The translations under genes and the position numbers were made by a program. Source: Candidatus Altimarinota bacterium (GTDB lineage Bacteria; Patescibacteriota; Gracilibacteria; UM-FILTER-43-11). Taken from it: a DNA stretch of 8,946 nucleotides. The notes beneath the pieces were generated by a model. The model was not told where the DNA came from. It did no database searches and saw nothing but the letters and a program-made list of their open reading frames with translations. Positions 1 to 7,107 of the stretch are shown piece by piece; position 1 is the first letter of the stretch; each line of letters begins with the position of its first letter. The stretch covers positions 1 through 8,946 of the forward strand of contig JAOZLT010000047.1 of the NCBI GenBank assembly GCA_029934675.1, written 5' to 3'.

Positions 1-86
1 GTAGCCTCAAAGTGTAGCGAAGCGGAACGAAGTAGCCTCAATGTAGCCTCTATGTAGCCTCAACGTAGCCTCTACGTAACGCTTAA
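1..86. repeat. 11-bp tandem repeat array upstream of the pilus operon
   Basis: Four consecutive 11-bp units of the form GTAGCCTCWAY/T lie at 32-42, 43-53, 54-64 and 65-75, followed by a degenerate fifth (76-86). A related unit occupies 1-11, separated from the array by a GC-richer piece (14-31) built from GCGAAGCGGAACGAAG. Position 9 of the units alternates A, T, A, T, so there is also a 22-bp higher-order period. No reading frame is maintained. The array may continue left of the window. It ends 6 bp before the -35 box, so it could be a regulatory array phased close to the DNA helical turn or simply a low-complexity intergenic repeat; the sequence does not decide between these. Confidence 0.85.
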
Positions 87-92
87 TAAGGG

Positions 93-121
93 TTGCTTTC
101 TGGGGAGATATTTGCTATAAT
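93..121 (+). promoter_or_regulatory. Sigma-70-type promoter of the pilus operon
   Basis: A -35 box TTGCTT (93-98), a spacer of exactly 17 bp and a perfect -10 box TATAAT (116-121) preceded by TGC give an extended -10. The predicted transcription start is near 128, leaving a leader of about 27 nt before the ATG at 155. The leader is A-rich (AAAAACAAAAAACCC) and has no Shine-Dalgarno match. It is the only convincing promoter upstream of the first four genes, which supports their cotranscription. Confidence 0.8.
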
Positions 122-154
122 AATAAGATTTCAATTAAAAACAAAAAACCCATC

Positions 155-2554
155 ATGTCTGATGAAAACAAAATTCCAGAGGCAAAAAAAGATGTTGAGC
201 GGATTAAAAAACTTGAGGTTGAACTGAAAACAGCTTTTAAAGAAGAACGTTTTGAGGACGTAAGAAAGCTAGGTGGAGAACTTAAAAGCGCTAATCCGGA
301 AAATCATTTGGCTAAACGACTAATGGAAAAAGTAGATAAAGCTAGTGCGGACAAATCAAGAAGGGAAAATTTAGACAAAATCAATAACCTTGAAAAGCAG
401 ATGAAAGAAGCTTTTTCTGTCGGCAGATTGATGGATATAGCTGAAATTGCTGGAAAAATCAAAAAGATTGAACCGGAAAATAAAGTTGTTAAAAAAATGG
501 AAGCTCGAATAGGTAAGGCAAAAGCATCTTTGGATGCGCAAGTAAAAAAGGACAAAATAAAAGTCATATCAAGTGTGATTAAAGAACTAATGAATAACGA
601 GAAATGGGATGATGCCGCTAAAAAGGCAAATGAGATTTTAGATTTGGATTGGGGAAATAGCTCAGCTTATAAAGCCTTGAAAAAAATAGCTAAAATAAAA
701 AATGTTGAATTAAAGAACTTAGTAACTGTTACCCCTCCTAAAAAAGAAGATAAGCCTGTTGAAACGCAAGGGAAAAAACCAGGATTTTTTAGTAAATTAT
801 TTAAGAAAAAGGAAGAGTCTTCAGATGAAAAGTTGGCACTAGTTAAAGCTGAGACAAAGGAAGATATAAAAACGGATACGAAACTGGCTGCTCCAGAAAA
901 ATCAGTCGTAGGTATTACAGAAAGTTCTAAACCTGTTGAAGTAAATAACGTTGATAGCGCAGCAATGCCAGCGAAAGCTCAAGTGTCACAAAAAGATGAA
1001 ATTAAACAATTAGAAGAAAGCCTAAAACATGCACTAAAAGACGATAATATTGTTGAGGCGAAGTCGTTAATAGAAGAAATAAAGAAGATAGACCCTGAAA
1101 ATAAACCTGCTTTAAAAGCTCAAATCAAACTGGATAAGGATAAAGAAAAGTTTGAGAAGAAAGTTTTGAAAGAAAAAATCAAAGGTTTGTCTGGTGAGAT
1201 TAAGGATTTTATAAAGATTGAGGATTGGAAAAAGATAATTGAAAAATCGAATGAGCTTTTGAAAATTGATGAAAAAAATAGCCTAGCAATTAAATCAATT
1301 AAGAAAGCCGAGGAGAAATCTACATTAAGTAAGGCTGAAATGCCTCACCCTGAACAGGAGAAAGCTGTTGTACAAGAATCTGGCAAAAATGAAAAAGGGA
1401 ATATATTCAAGCAAATGTTTAACAAAAATACTGATAATAAGAAAGAGGATATATCTTCAATTAAAGCGCCTATTTCAAAACCAGTAACACCTCCGGCACC
1501 GATGGCAATGGCTCCAAAACCAGTAACACCTCCGGCACCGATGGCAATGGCTCCAGTGCCAGTTCAGAATTCTACCTCTAAGATTACTACTCCGATTAAA
1601 CCTGTAATGCCAACAGAGGTGCTGTTAAAAGCAAAGCCGATGGTTACAACTCCTCTTGGTGGAATACAGAAACCAGCTACTCCAGTTGCTCCGATTATGC
1701 CAGCTCCAAAACCTGCAACTCCGGTTTCTCCTACAAGTGTTGCAAAGAAAGCAGAGACAAGTAGCTCTAAAAAAGGTAATATTTTTACTAAATTATTTAA
1801 CAAAAAAGTAGAAGGAGAAAAGCCAACAGAATCAATTATTGAAACTATTGTCGCCCAAACAGATCAGACAAATAAAGTTAAAAGGGAGGTAAAGAAGAAA
1901 GTAGATGATATTGGTGAAAGATTTCTTAAATTCTCAAACTTATTTTTACGTTTTTCTATAGTTTTCATAATTATTAGTGCGGCATTCTTTTATATTTTTA
2001 ATGTTGATAAGGAAAATCGTACACTTGCTCTTTTTGGAAAAGAAAACAATGCCTATGTATTAAAAGGTGCAGCTGAAGAATTAGATGGTATTAAAAAGGA
2101 TGAAAAAAATATCACCAAAGAGATTGAGAAATACAAAAAAGGGTATAAGAATGAATATAAAGACACTATTGACTATATAATTAGCAATAGAATGAATTGG
2201 TCTGACCTGCTTAATAAATTAAATGAGGTAACAGAATCAGTTTATGCAAAAAATGCTTTGGCTGAATATGTAAAATATAATAATTACTCATATGATGTTG
2301 TTAATGGGCGACTTACGGTAAGTGCAACTCTTAGTGACCCAATGGGTAAGAACCTTACAAAACTCGCCGAACTGGAGGAGGCATTTATGTATTACCCACA
2401 AGATAAAGACAATCCAAATGAAGATGTAAAACCTTATTTCTATAATATGCAGGGATTCAACTCTTATTCGAAAGCCCTGAATCAGGCAACTGGTAGATAT
2501 ACTTCAAATTTTTCTCTATCACTTTCTACAAAAGAAGATAAAAAGAAAAAATAA
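155..2554 (+). CDS. Giant PilN-like inner-membrane pilus assembly protein with cytoplasmic TPR-like repeats
   Basis: This 799-aa protein is far longer than ordinary PilN (about 200 aa). A highly charged N-terminal part carries five TPR-like helical repeats at about residues 18-65, 77-122, 141-183, 285-330 and 344-389, several containing a PEN motif between helices. A basic-aromatic motif of the type KGNIFxKLFNKK occurs three times, near 206-219, 414-425 and 539-551. A Pro/Ala-rich linker covers about 437-533. One transmembrane helix lies at about 596-616, with basic residues on its N-terminal side, so the N-terminus should be cytoplasmic. A coiled coil (about 630-665) and a periplasmic domain of about 130 aa follow. 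That domain begins with a pattern (NRMNWSDLLNKL) resembling PilN, where R..W..LL follows the coiled coil. The PilO-like gene downstream supports the assignment. By analogy it would form the alignment complex linking the cytoplasmic ATPase to the periplasm. PilN identity is by layout and weak motif; the role of the repeat region is unknown. Confidence 0.72.
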   Translation: MSDENKIPEAKKDVERIKKLEVELKTAFKEERFEDVRKLGGELKSANPENHLAKRLMEKVDKASADKSRRENLDKINNLEKQMKEAFSVGRLMDIAEIAGKIKKIEPENKVVKKMEARIGKAKASLDAQVKKDKIKVISSVIKELMNNEKWDDAAKKANEILDLDWGNSSAYKALKKIAKIKNVELKNLVTVTPPKKEDKPVETQGKKPGFFSKLFKKKEESSDEKLALVKAETKEDIKTDTKLAAPEKSVVGITESSKPVEVNNVDSAAMPAKAQVSQKDEIKQLEESLKHALKDDNIVEAKSLIEEIKKIDPENKPALKAQIKLDKDKEKFEKKVLKEKIKGLSGEIKDFIKIEDWKKIIEKSNELLKIDEKNSLAIKSIKKAEEKSTLSKAEMPHPEQEKAVVQESGKNEKGNIFKQMFNKNTDNKKEDISSIKAPISKPVTPPAPMAMAPKPVTPPAPMAMAPVPVQNSTSKITTPIKPVMPTEVLLKAKPMVTTPLGGIQKPATPVAPIMPAPKPATPVSPTSVAKKAETSSSKKGNIFTKLFNKKVEGEKPTESIIETIVAQTDQTNKVKREVKKKVDDIGERFLKFSNLFLRFSIVFIIISAAFFYIFNVDKENRTLALFGKENNAYVLKGAAEELDGIKKDEKNITKEIEKYKKGYKNEYKDTIDYIISNRMNWSDLLNKLNEVTESVYAKNALAEYVKYNNYSYDVVNGRLTVSATLSDPMGKNLTKLAELEEAFMYYPQDKDNPNEDVKPYFYNMQGFNSYSKALNQATGRYTSNFSLSLSTKEDKKKK
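1476..1553 (+). repeat. Perfect 39-bp tandem duplication in the Pro-rich linker
   Basis: Two identical 39-bp units, 1476-1514 and 1515-1553, lie in frame inside the PilN-like gene. Each encodes the 13-residue block KPVTPPAPMAMAP. Identity at every base, including third codon positions, points to a recent slippage or duplication event. A looser KPATPVAP/KPATPVSP pair follows further along the linker. Confidence 0.95.
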
Positions 2555-2564
2555 ATCAAGTTTA

Positions 2565-2631
2565 TAGGTTTTAGTTTGTAGGTTGCAGTAGCTACACCAA
2601 CTATAAACTATAACCTACAAACTAAAACCTA
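2565..2631. repeat. Perfect 20-bp inverted repeat between pilN-like and pilO-like genes
   Basis: The left arm at 2565-2584 (TAGGTTTTAGTTTGTAGGTT) is the exact reverse complement of the right arm at 2612-2631, with a 27-nt loop. The left arm overlaps a near-direct repeat, AGTTTATAGGTT (2559-2570) against AGTTTGTAGGTT (2573-2584), and the loop holds an imperfect complement of the first copy, so the element looks built from a small repeating word. There is no T-run after the stem, so it is not a standard terminator. It could act as an mRNA processing or stability hairpin, or be a dispersed intergenic repeat. Confidence 0.9.
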
Positions 2632-2657
2632 ATAATTACAATTTAATTAAAAAGATT

Positions 2658-3464
2658 ATGGCCGTCTTAAGCCCACAACCATTACAACAAAGCGTGGTTC
2701 CGAAAGCAGGACAGGTATCGAAAAATCCTAATAATACGCAGGATAACAAAGATAAAAAAAATATTTTTGCAATGCCTTTGGAAAAACAAAAAAGGGGTAA
2801 GATTGAGATGAAAAAAAAGAATCAAAGAAAGAGTGCGATATTATTGGCAATAGCTATTATATTTTTAGTGCCATATTCAACTTTATTTCTTATCCCACAG
2901 GTAGCTGGTTATTTAGATTTCAATCAGGATTATAAAGTAATTCAAGATGAGATTGAAGGGGTTGAAGTTACAATATCTGATAAGAAAGCTACAAGAGATA
3001 AACATAAAGCTGCCTATAATATAGAGAATGCTGAGATAGTAGGAGTAATTGATTCCATATTTCCTAACACTCCCGAAAAATTAGAGGTAGTTCGTCTTAT
3101 GGAAAATTTTGCAACATATTTAGATACTACATATGGTGATTTTGAGTTCACTTCTATTTCTTTCCAAAATCCTCAAGAAGTAGAAGATAAAGTACAATTA
3201 ACGGAAGAAGACTCAAAAAAGGAAAAGACCATAAACTTAAAATATAAAGTCTTACCATTTTCCACTTCAATCCACGCAAGCCAGAAAAATTTTGATAGAT
3301 TCTTAGCATTCATTAACCTGTCTGGCGATATGAATCCGGATAGTCAAGATCATATTCGTTTAATGGAAATAACAAATGTTTCAATTAATTACCGAGGGGT
3401 GGATAAAACAGGGAAGGATCAGGGGGTTGATTTTAACGTACAGCTTAATGCCTATTCTCGCTAA
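2658..3464 (+). CDS. pilO: PilO-like inner-membrane pilus alignment protein
   Basis: This 268-aa single-pass membrane protein has a polar cytoplasmic tail (1-57, unusually long for PilO), a transmembrane helix at about 60-79 preceded by KKKNQRK, a coiled-coil stretch (about 88-125) and a C-terminal periplasmic domain. The domain ends in alternating hydrophobic strands (VDFNVQLNAYSR) and contains the helix NFDRFLAFINLSGD, matching the PilO/GspM pattern of a helix with F..FL followed by a late beta strand and terminal YxR. Its place directly after a PilN-like gene and before pilB fits this. The family role is to pair with PilN in the periplasmic ring that aligns the pilus machine. The tail carries KKNIFAMPLEK, echoing the motif repeated in the upstream protein. 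The ATG lies in an A/T-rich leader (TTAATTAAAAAGATT) without a Shine-Dalgarno sequence; the later Met51 would remove the tail. The PilO assignment rests on architecture rather than strong signature residues. Confidence 0.7.
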   Translation: MAVLSPQPLQQSVVPKAGQVSKNPNNTQDNKDKKNIFAMPLEKQKRGKIEMKKKNQRKSAILLAIAIIFLVPYSTLFLIPQVAGYLDFNQDYKVIQDEIEGVEVTISDKKATRDKHKAAYNIENAEIVGVIDSIFPNTPEKLEVVRLMENFATYLDTTYGDFEFTSISFQNPQEVEDKVQLTEEDSKKEKTINLKYKVLPFSTSIHASQKNFDRFLAFINLSGDMNPDSQDHIRLMEITNVSINYRGVDKTGKDQGVDFNVQLNAYSR

Positions 3465-3526
3465 TCAATAATTTGCAAGACGATGTCACTACATCATTTA
3501 AATTAAATAATAAATATTAAATAGCT

Positions 3527-5005
3527 TTGGACACCCAAGTTGAAACACCACCGGCACCGTTAGTGGATGAATCTACTCCAGCTGTTCAGCCTCTTACCCA
3601 AGCCTCTACTACTCCGGCTGTTCAATCTCCTGCTCAAGGTTCTGCTACTCCAGCCGTTGAAGCTCCGGCAACACAAGAATTAGCCTCAGAACCACCACCT
3701 CCAAAAGCTGTCACACCAGCTGAGGAAGAAGAAGCTTCGACAGAAAGTGGAAAAAAAGAAGAGCCAAAACTGGATATTAACCATATAAAGGAGGAATTAC
3801 AAAATTCTATTATTGCGGGTAATATTCCGCAACTAGTTCTACATATGATCACATACGCAACAGGTATAGAAGTTAGTGATATACATATAGAACCAATGGA
3901 GAAAATAGTACGCATACGATTTCGTATCGATGGTGTACTACGATTAATTATAGAATATCCTTCAAATATACATCCTGCTATTGTATCTCGTGTAAAAATC
4001 ATGTCAGGATTAAAAATCGATGAACAGCGTGTTCCGCAAGATGGTCGTATGCAGATAACAACAGAAGATGGTAAAAACCTCGACTTGCGTGTTTCTACAC
4101 TACCTACTGTAAACGGAGAAAAGATTGTAAGTCGTATCCAGGATAAGTCCAAAACTATCCCCGATCTTCCGAATTTAGGAATTCAAGGAGAGAATATGAA
4201 GAAGATGGAACGCTTTCTTGCATTACCTAATGGGGTAATTTTAGTTACGGGGCCTACAGGTAGCGGTAAAACAAATACACTTTATTCCACCTTGAGCCGA
4301 CTTAATACTGTAGGTGTTAATATTATGACATTTGAAGATCCTGTAGAGTATCAGATGGATGGACTTAGTCAGAGTCAAATGAAGCCGGATATTGATTATG
4401 ATTTTGCCTCTGGTTTACGTACGGCCTTACGTCAGGATCCAGATATAATTATGGTGGGGGAGATACGTGATCAAGAAACGATTGAAATTGCTATACGTGC
4501 CGCATTAACTGGGCATTTGGTGCTTTCTACTATACATACCAATAGTGCGGTAGGTACTTTGACTCGTATTACAGATATGGGAGTAAAAGGCTTTCTTATT
4601 GCCTCTGCTATTCGTGGAATAATCGCTCAGCGTTTGGTTCGCCGTGTTTGTAAATATTGTAAAGAATTATATACACCTGAACCAAAGCTCGTAGAGGAAA
4701 TTAAAAAAGAGTTGGAAGGGGTAGATCCTAATCATTTTGACATTAAGAAACTCGAAAACATACAGCTTGCCCGTGGAAAAGGATGTGATAAATGTGGAGA
4801 TACAGGGAAAAAAGGACGTATGGGTATTTTTGAAATTATGGAAATGGATCGCGAAGTTGGTTCATTGATTCTAAAAAATGCTCCTGATACAGAGCTTATG
4901 GATGCAGCCAAAAAAGGCGGTATGATCACTCTTAAGCAGGATGGTTACATAAAAGCCATTCAAGGTGATATACCTATTGAGGAAGTTTACAGAGTAGTTC
5001 AATAG
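3527..5005 (+). CDS. pilB: PilB/GspE-family pilus assembly ATPase, short form
   Basis: This 492-aa secretion ATPase powers pilin polymerisation by ATP hydrolysis on the cytoplasmic face. Visible motifs are Walker A GPTGSGKT (242-249, Lys248), the Asp box FEDPVEY (269-275), Walker B IIMVGEIRD (307-315, Glu312), the His box GHLVLSTIHTN (329-339) and a tetracysteine zinc site, C375/C378 with C420/C423, typical of GspE/PilB and absent from PilT. Residues 1-66 are a Pro/Ala/Thr-rich tail and the recognisable fold starts near 83, so the usual N1 domain of PilB/GspE (about 560 aa in full-length members) is missing. The start is TTG at 3527: an in-frame TAA at 3518-3520 blocks extension, and the first ATG lies inside the conserved domain (Met107). 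The leader is A/T-rich with no Shine-Dalgarno sequence. It sits 62 nt after the pilO-like gene and upstream of pilC. Confidence 0.95.
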   Translation: MDTQVETPPAPLVDESTPAVQPLTQASTTPAVQSPAQGSATPAVEAPATQELASEPPPPKAVTPAEEEEASTESGKKEEPKLDINHIKEELQNSIIAGNIPQLVLHMITYATGIEVSDIHIEPMEKIVRIRFRIDGVLRLIIEYPSNIHPAIVSRVKIMSGLKIDEQRVPQDGRMQITTEDGKNLDLRVSTLPTVNGEKIVSRIQDKSKTIPDLPNLGIQGENMKKMERFLALPNGVILVTGPTGSGKTNTLYSTLSRLNTVGVNIMTFEDPVEYQMDGLSQSQMKPDIDYDFASGLRTALRQDPDIIMVGEIRDQETIEIAIRAALTGHLVLSTIHTNSAVGTLTRITDMGVKGFLIASAIRGIIAQRLVRRVCKYCKELYTPEPKLVEEIKKELEGVDPNHFDIKKLENIQLARGKGCDKCGDTGKKGRMGIFEIMEMDREVGSLILKNAPDTELMDAAKKGGMITLKQDGYIKAIQGDIPIEEVYRVVQ

Positions 5006-5014
5006 TTTTTAATT

Positions 5015-5070
5015 CTTAGTTTTTAATTTTTAAACTAAAAACCCTTCGGTTATTAAAAAATAAAAACTAG
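5015..5070. repeat. A/T-rich imperfect stem-loop between pilB and pilC
   Basis: The left arm (5015-5033) and right arm (5050-5070) pair over about 17 bp with single-base bulges. Between them is a small inner hairpin, AACC-CTTC-GGTT. The spacer holding it is 103 nt, the same length as the spacer with the 20-bp inverted repeat, and both arms share TAGTTT/AAACTA words with that element. There is no T-tract in the position expected of a terminator. A processing or stability hairpin within the polycistronic mRNA is possible. Confidence 0.6.
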
Positions 5071-5108
5071 TAAATAAAAATTAATAATTGATAATTCATA
5101 ATTAAATC

Positions 5109-6314
5109 ATGTCTCCAGCAACATTACATATCGGGGCAGCTACCACAGCTGCAGAACAGAAAATAGACCAAGAGAAGGCAAAACAGCCAGTTTCGCGCAG
5201 TAAGAAAGCTGTAGGTTTAATGGATGGTATGAATCGGTATCTAGCTAAATTTACAGCTATTAAAGATGATGACAAGGTGAGCTTCTTTCGTTTGATGGCG
5301 ACTATGATTAATGCGGGCATCTCTCTTACAAAAGGATTAAGAATATTAGAAGACCAAACGGATAACCTTCATTTTAAACAGGTTATTGGTGATATCGCAT
5401 TTAAAATCGAAAGTGGTTTAAGTTTTTCGGAGGCTTTATCTGATTACGGACAGTTTTTTAACGAATCGCAAATAGGTATGGTGGAATCAGGAGAAGCAAC
5501 CGGTAGATTGAATCAGACACTTTTGCAAATAGCTACGGAGACAGAAAAATCTTCTCAATTGGCCAAAAAAATCAAAGGTGCGATGATTTATCCTCTTACA
5601 ATCTTAATTATTTTGGCAGCCGCTATGTATGCGGTAATGACCTTTGTAATGCCAAAAATTAAAGATGTATTTGATAGTTTAGGAAGTGAGCTTCCTGCAA
5701 TGACTACATTTTTAATAAATGCTAGTGATTTTATGGTAGGCAAAACAGGACCGATACCGAATGCTATATGGATATTAATCGGAATTGTTACATTTATCGT
5801 AATATTTATGTGGTGGAAGAAAACCAAAGCAGGAAGAATGATTTGGACGCAAATTACTATGAGAATGCCAGTTTTCGGGATTATTATAAAAAAATCCGCT
5901 TTAGCCCGTTTTTGTCGTAGCTTAAGTACACTTACAAGTAGTGGAGTATCTATTTTAAAAGCTCTCGATATTACAGCGGGCAGTGTAGGTAATCCTGTAT
6001 ATGAAAAACGTATAAGGATGATTGCTGAAGACGTAAAACGAGGTATAACAATGGGTGAAAATATGAAAGATGATGTAGCACATTTCCCTTCCATGGTTGT
6101 GGGTATGATAAATGTTGCGGAACAAACTGCCCAGGTAGACCAAATAACTGGTAAGCTGGCAGATTTTTATGAAGAAGAACTTGATGACATGGTCAAAAAC
6201 CTATCTCGCTTAATGGAACCGATTATTATCGTGGTATTGGGTGGGACTGTAGGTTTCCTTGTAATAGCGGTTATGTTACCAATCTTGCAATCTTCCGATC
6301 TTGCAATTCAATAA
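5109..6314 (+). CDS. pilC: PilC/GspF-family inner-membrane platform protein
   Basis: At 401 aa this is the normal length for PilC/GspF. Two T2SSF domains are present: the first at about 57-180, with MINAGISLTKGLRIL and the ESGEATGRL motif, and the second at about 260-385, with LTSSGVSILKALDI and NVAEQTAQVDQI in the equivalent places. Transmembrane helices lie at about 161-183, 219-238 and 372-392. The protein is the platform through which PilB rotation or motion is passed to the growing pilus. It follows pilB by 103 nt in the same direction, the usual B-C order. The ATG at 5109 is preceded by an A/T-rich leader (CATAATTAAATC) without a Shine-Dalgarno sequence. An N-terminal stretch of about 45 polar residues before the first domain is typical of the family. 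Confidence 0.95.
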   Translation: MSPATLHIGAATTAAEQKIDQEKAKQPVSRSKKAVGLMDGMNRYLAKFTAIKDDDKVSFFRLMATMINAGISLTKGLRILEDQTDNLHFKQVIGDIAFKIESGLSFSEALSDYGQFFNESQIGMVESGEATGRLNQTLLQIATETEKSSQLAKKIKGAMIYPLTILIILAAAMYAVMTFVMPKIKDVFDSLGSELPAMTTFLINASDFMVGKTGPIPNAIWILIGIVTFIVIFMWWKKTKAGRMIWTQITMRMPVFGIIIKKSALARFCRSLSTLTSSGVSILKALDITAGSVGNPVYEKRIRMIAEDVKRGITMGENMKDDVAHFPSMVVGMINVAEQTAQVDQITGKLADFYEEELDDMVKNLSRLMEPIIIVVLGGTVGFLVIAVMLPILQSSDLAIQ

Positions 6315-6338
6315 TTCCGATTACTAGCAATGGGCTAA

Positions 6339-6360
6339 TAATGAGTAAATAATGAGCAAA
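6339..6360. repeat. Two 11-bp direct repeats upstream of the pilin promoter
   Basis: TAATGAGTAAA (6339-6349) is followed directly by TAATGAGCAAA (6350-6360), differing at one base. They lie 47 bp upstream of the pilin -35 box and just after pilC. The period equals that of the array upstream of the operon promoter, though the sequences are unrelated. They could be a binding-site pair or chance. Confidence 0.6.
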
Positions 6361-6407
6361 TAGTAGGGTGTATGATTCGTTAGAGGGGATAATAATTGAA
6401 AAAGCCC

Positions 6408-6436
6408 TTGCATACAAAATTTACTCATGATACACT
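6408..6436 (+). promoter_or_regulatory. Sigma-70-type promoter of the prepilin gene
   Basis: A -35 box TTGCAT (6408-6413), a 17-bp spacer and a -10 box TACACT (6431-6436) preceded by TGA (extended -10) match the architecture of the operon promoter. The predicted start is near 6443, giving a leader of about 36 nt that is almost all A/T and ends in ACAAAAACAAA. With the terminator after the gene, this lets the pilin be made as a separate transcript, as expected for a subunit needed in large amounts. Confidence 0.8.
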
Positions 6437-6478
6437 AAGGTTAAGTTTATAATTTTTATTATTTAAAACAAAAACAAA

Positions 6479-7084
6479 ATGAATAAGCAAAATGCTTTTC
6501 GTCGCGGTTTTACCCTCATCGAGCTGATGATCGTTATTGTGATCCTCGGTATCTTAATGGGTACTATTCTTCCTCGACTAACTGGTGCGCAATCACGTGC
6601 ACGTGACACCGCTCGTATAGCGGATCTTAATAATATTTCTCAAGCTCTAGAAGTTTATTCTAGTGACCATGGTGAGTATCCTGCTGCACAATGTACAGGT
6701 ACTTGTGGTGGGACTACAGATGCTCCCAACTGTCTTGATGATACAGCAACGGCAGATGACGACACATATAATATGCTAAAGACCTATCTAAAAGGAGATC
6801 GTGTTCCTCAGAATGTAGGTAAACAGACTGATACACTTGGATGTATAGGTTCGTATTACTATACTCCACTTAAGAAAGGTGGCTCTAATAATCAGTCTTA
6901 TGTATTAGCATCTGATTTAGAAACATGGCAAATGGCTAATTATACTACTGCTTCAACTCCTGCTGCTAGCGAATTTGATAAATCCTCAGACGCAGATAAA
7001 TATATTAAAGAAATAAATAAATTAGAAAATCCGCCATCTGGAAGTAATAAAGAAAAGATGTCTATTTATGTAGTTATTCCGTAG
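6479..7084 (+). CDS. Type IV prepilin (probable major pilin)
   Basis: This 201-aa prepilin has a short basic leader and the class III signal RRG|FTLIELMIVIV: cleavage and N-methylation are predicted between Gly10 and Phe11, with the invariant Glu at mature position +5 (Glu15). The hydrophobic N-terminal helix runs to about residue 30 and is followed by the amphipathic ARDTARIADLNNISQALEVY stretch found in pilins and GspG-type pseudopilins. The globular part contains four cysteines (72, 76, 85, 122), which could form two disulfides. A prepilin peptidase is required but is not encoded here. The separate strong promoter and dedicated terminator favour the major fibre subunit over a minor pseudopilin, though this is inference. 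The gene ends with tandem stops TAG TGA. The leader has no Shine-Dalgarno sequence; the ATG at 6479 is fixed by the short basic leader peptide. Confidence 0.93.
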   Translation: MNKQNAFRRGFTLIELMIVIVILGILMGTILPRLTGAQSRARDTARIADLNNISQALEVYSSDHGEYPAAQCTGTCGGTTDAPNCLDDTATADDDTYNMLKTYLKGDRVPQNVGKQTDTLGCIGSYYYTPLKKGGSNNQSYVLASDLETWQMANYTTASTPAASEFDKSSDADKYIKEINKLENPPSGSNKEKMSIYVVIP

Positions 7085-7107
7085 TGACTTAGTTTAATTA
7101 GATATTT

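Noticed and set aside
1..86. CRISPR array at the left edge
   Set aside because: Units of 11 bp are directly adjacent with no spacers, unlike CRISPR repeats of 23-47 bp separated by unique spacers.
3482..3495. Small hairpin GATGT-CACT-ACATC between pilO-like and pilB genes
   Set aside because: A 5-bp A/T-rich stem without a T-tract is within chance expectation; not called as a terminator or regulatory element.
3634..4152. Minus-strand open frame of 172 codons inside pilB
   Set aside because: It is antisense to the ATPase N-terminal and N2 regions, with no promoter, leader or family resemblance.
5588..6094. Minus-strand open frame of 168 codons inside pilC
   Set aside because: It is a shadow of the well-conserved pilC gene; its hydrophobic composition comes from the antisense of membrane-helix codons.
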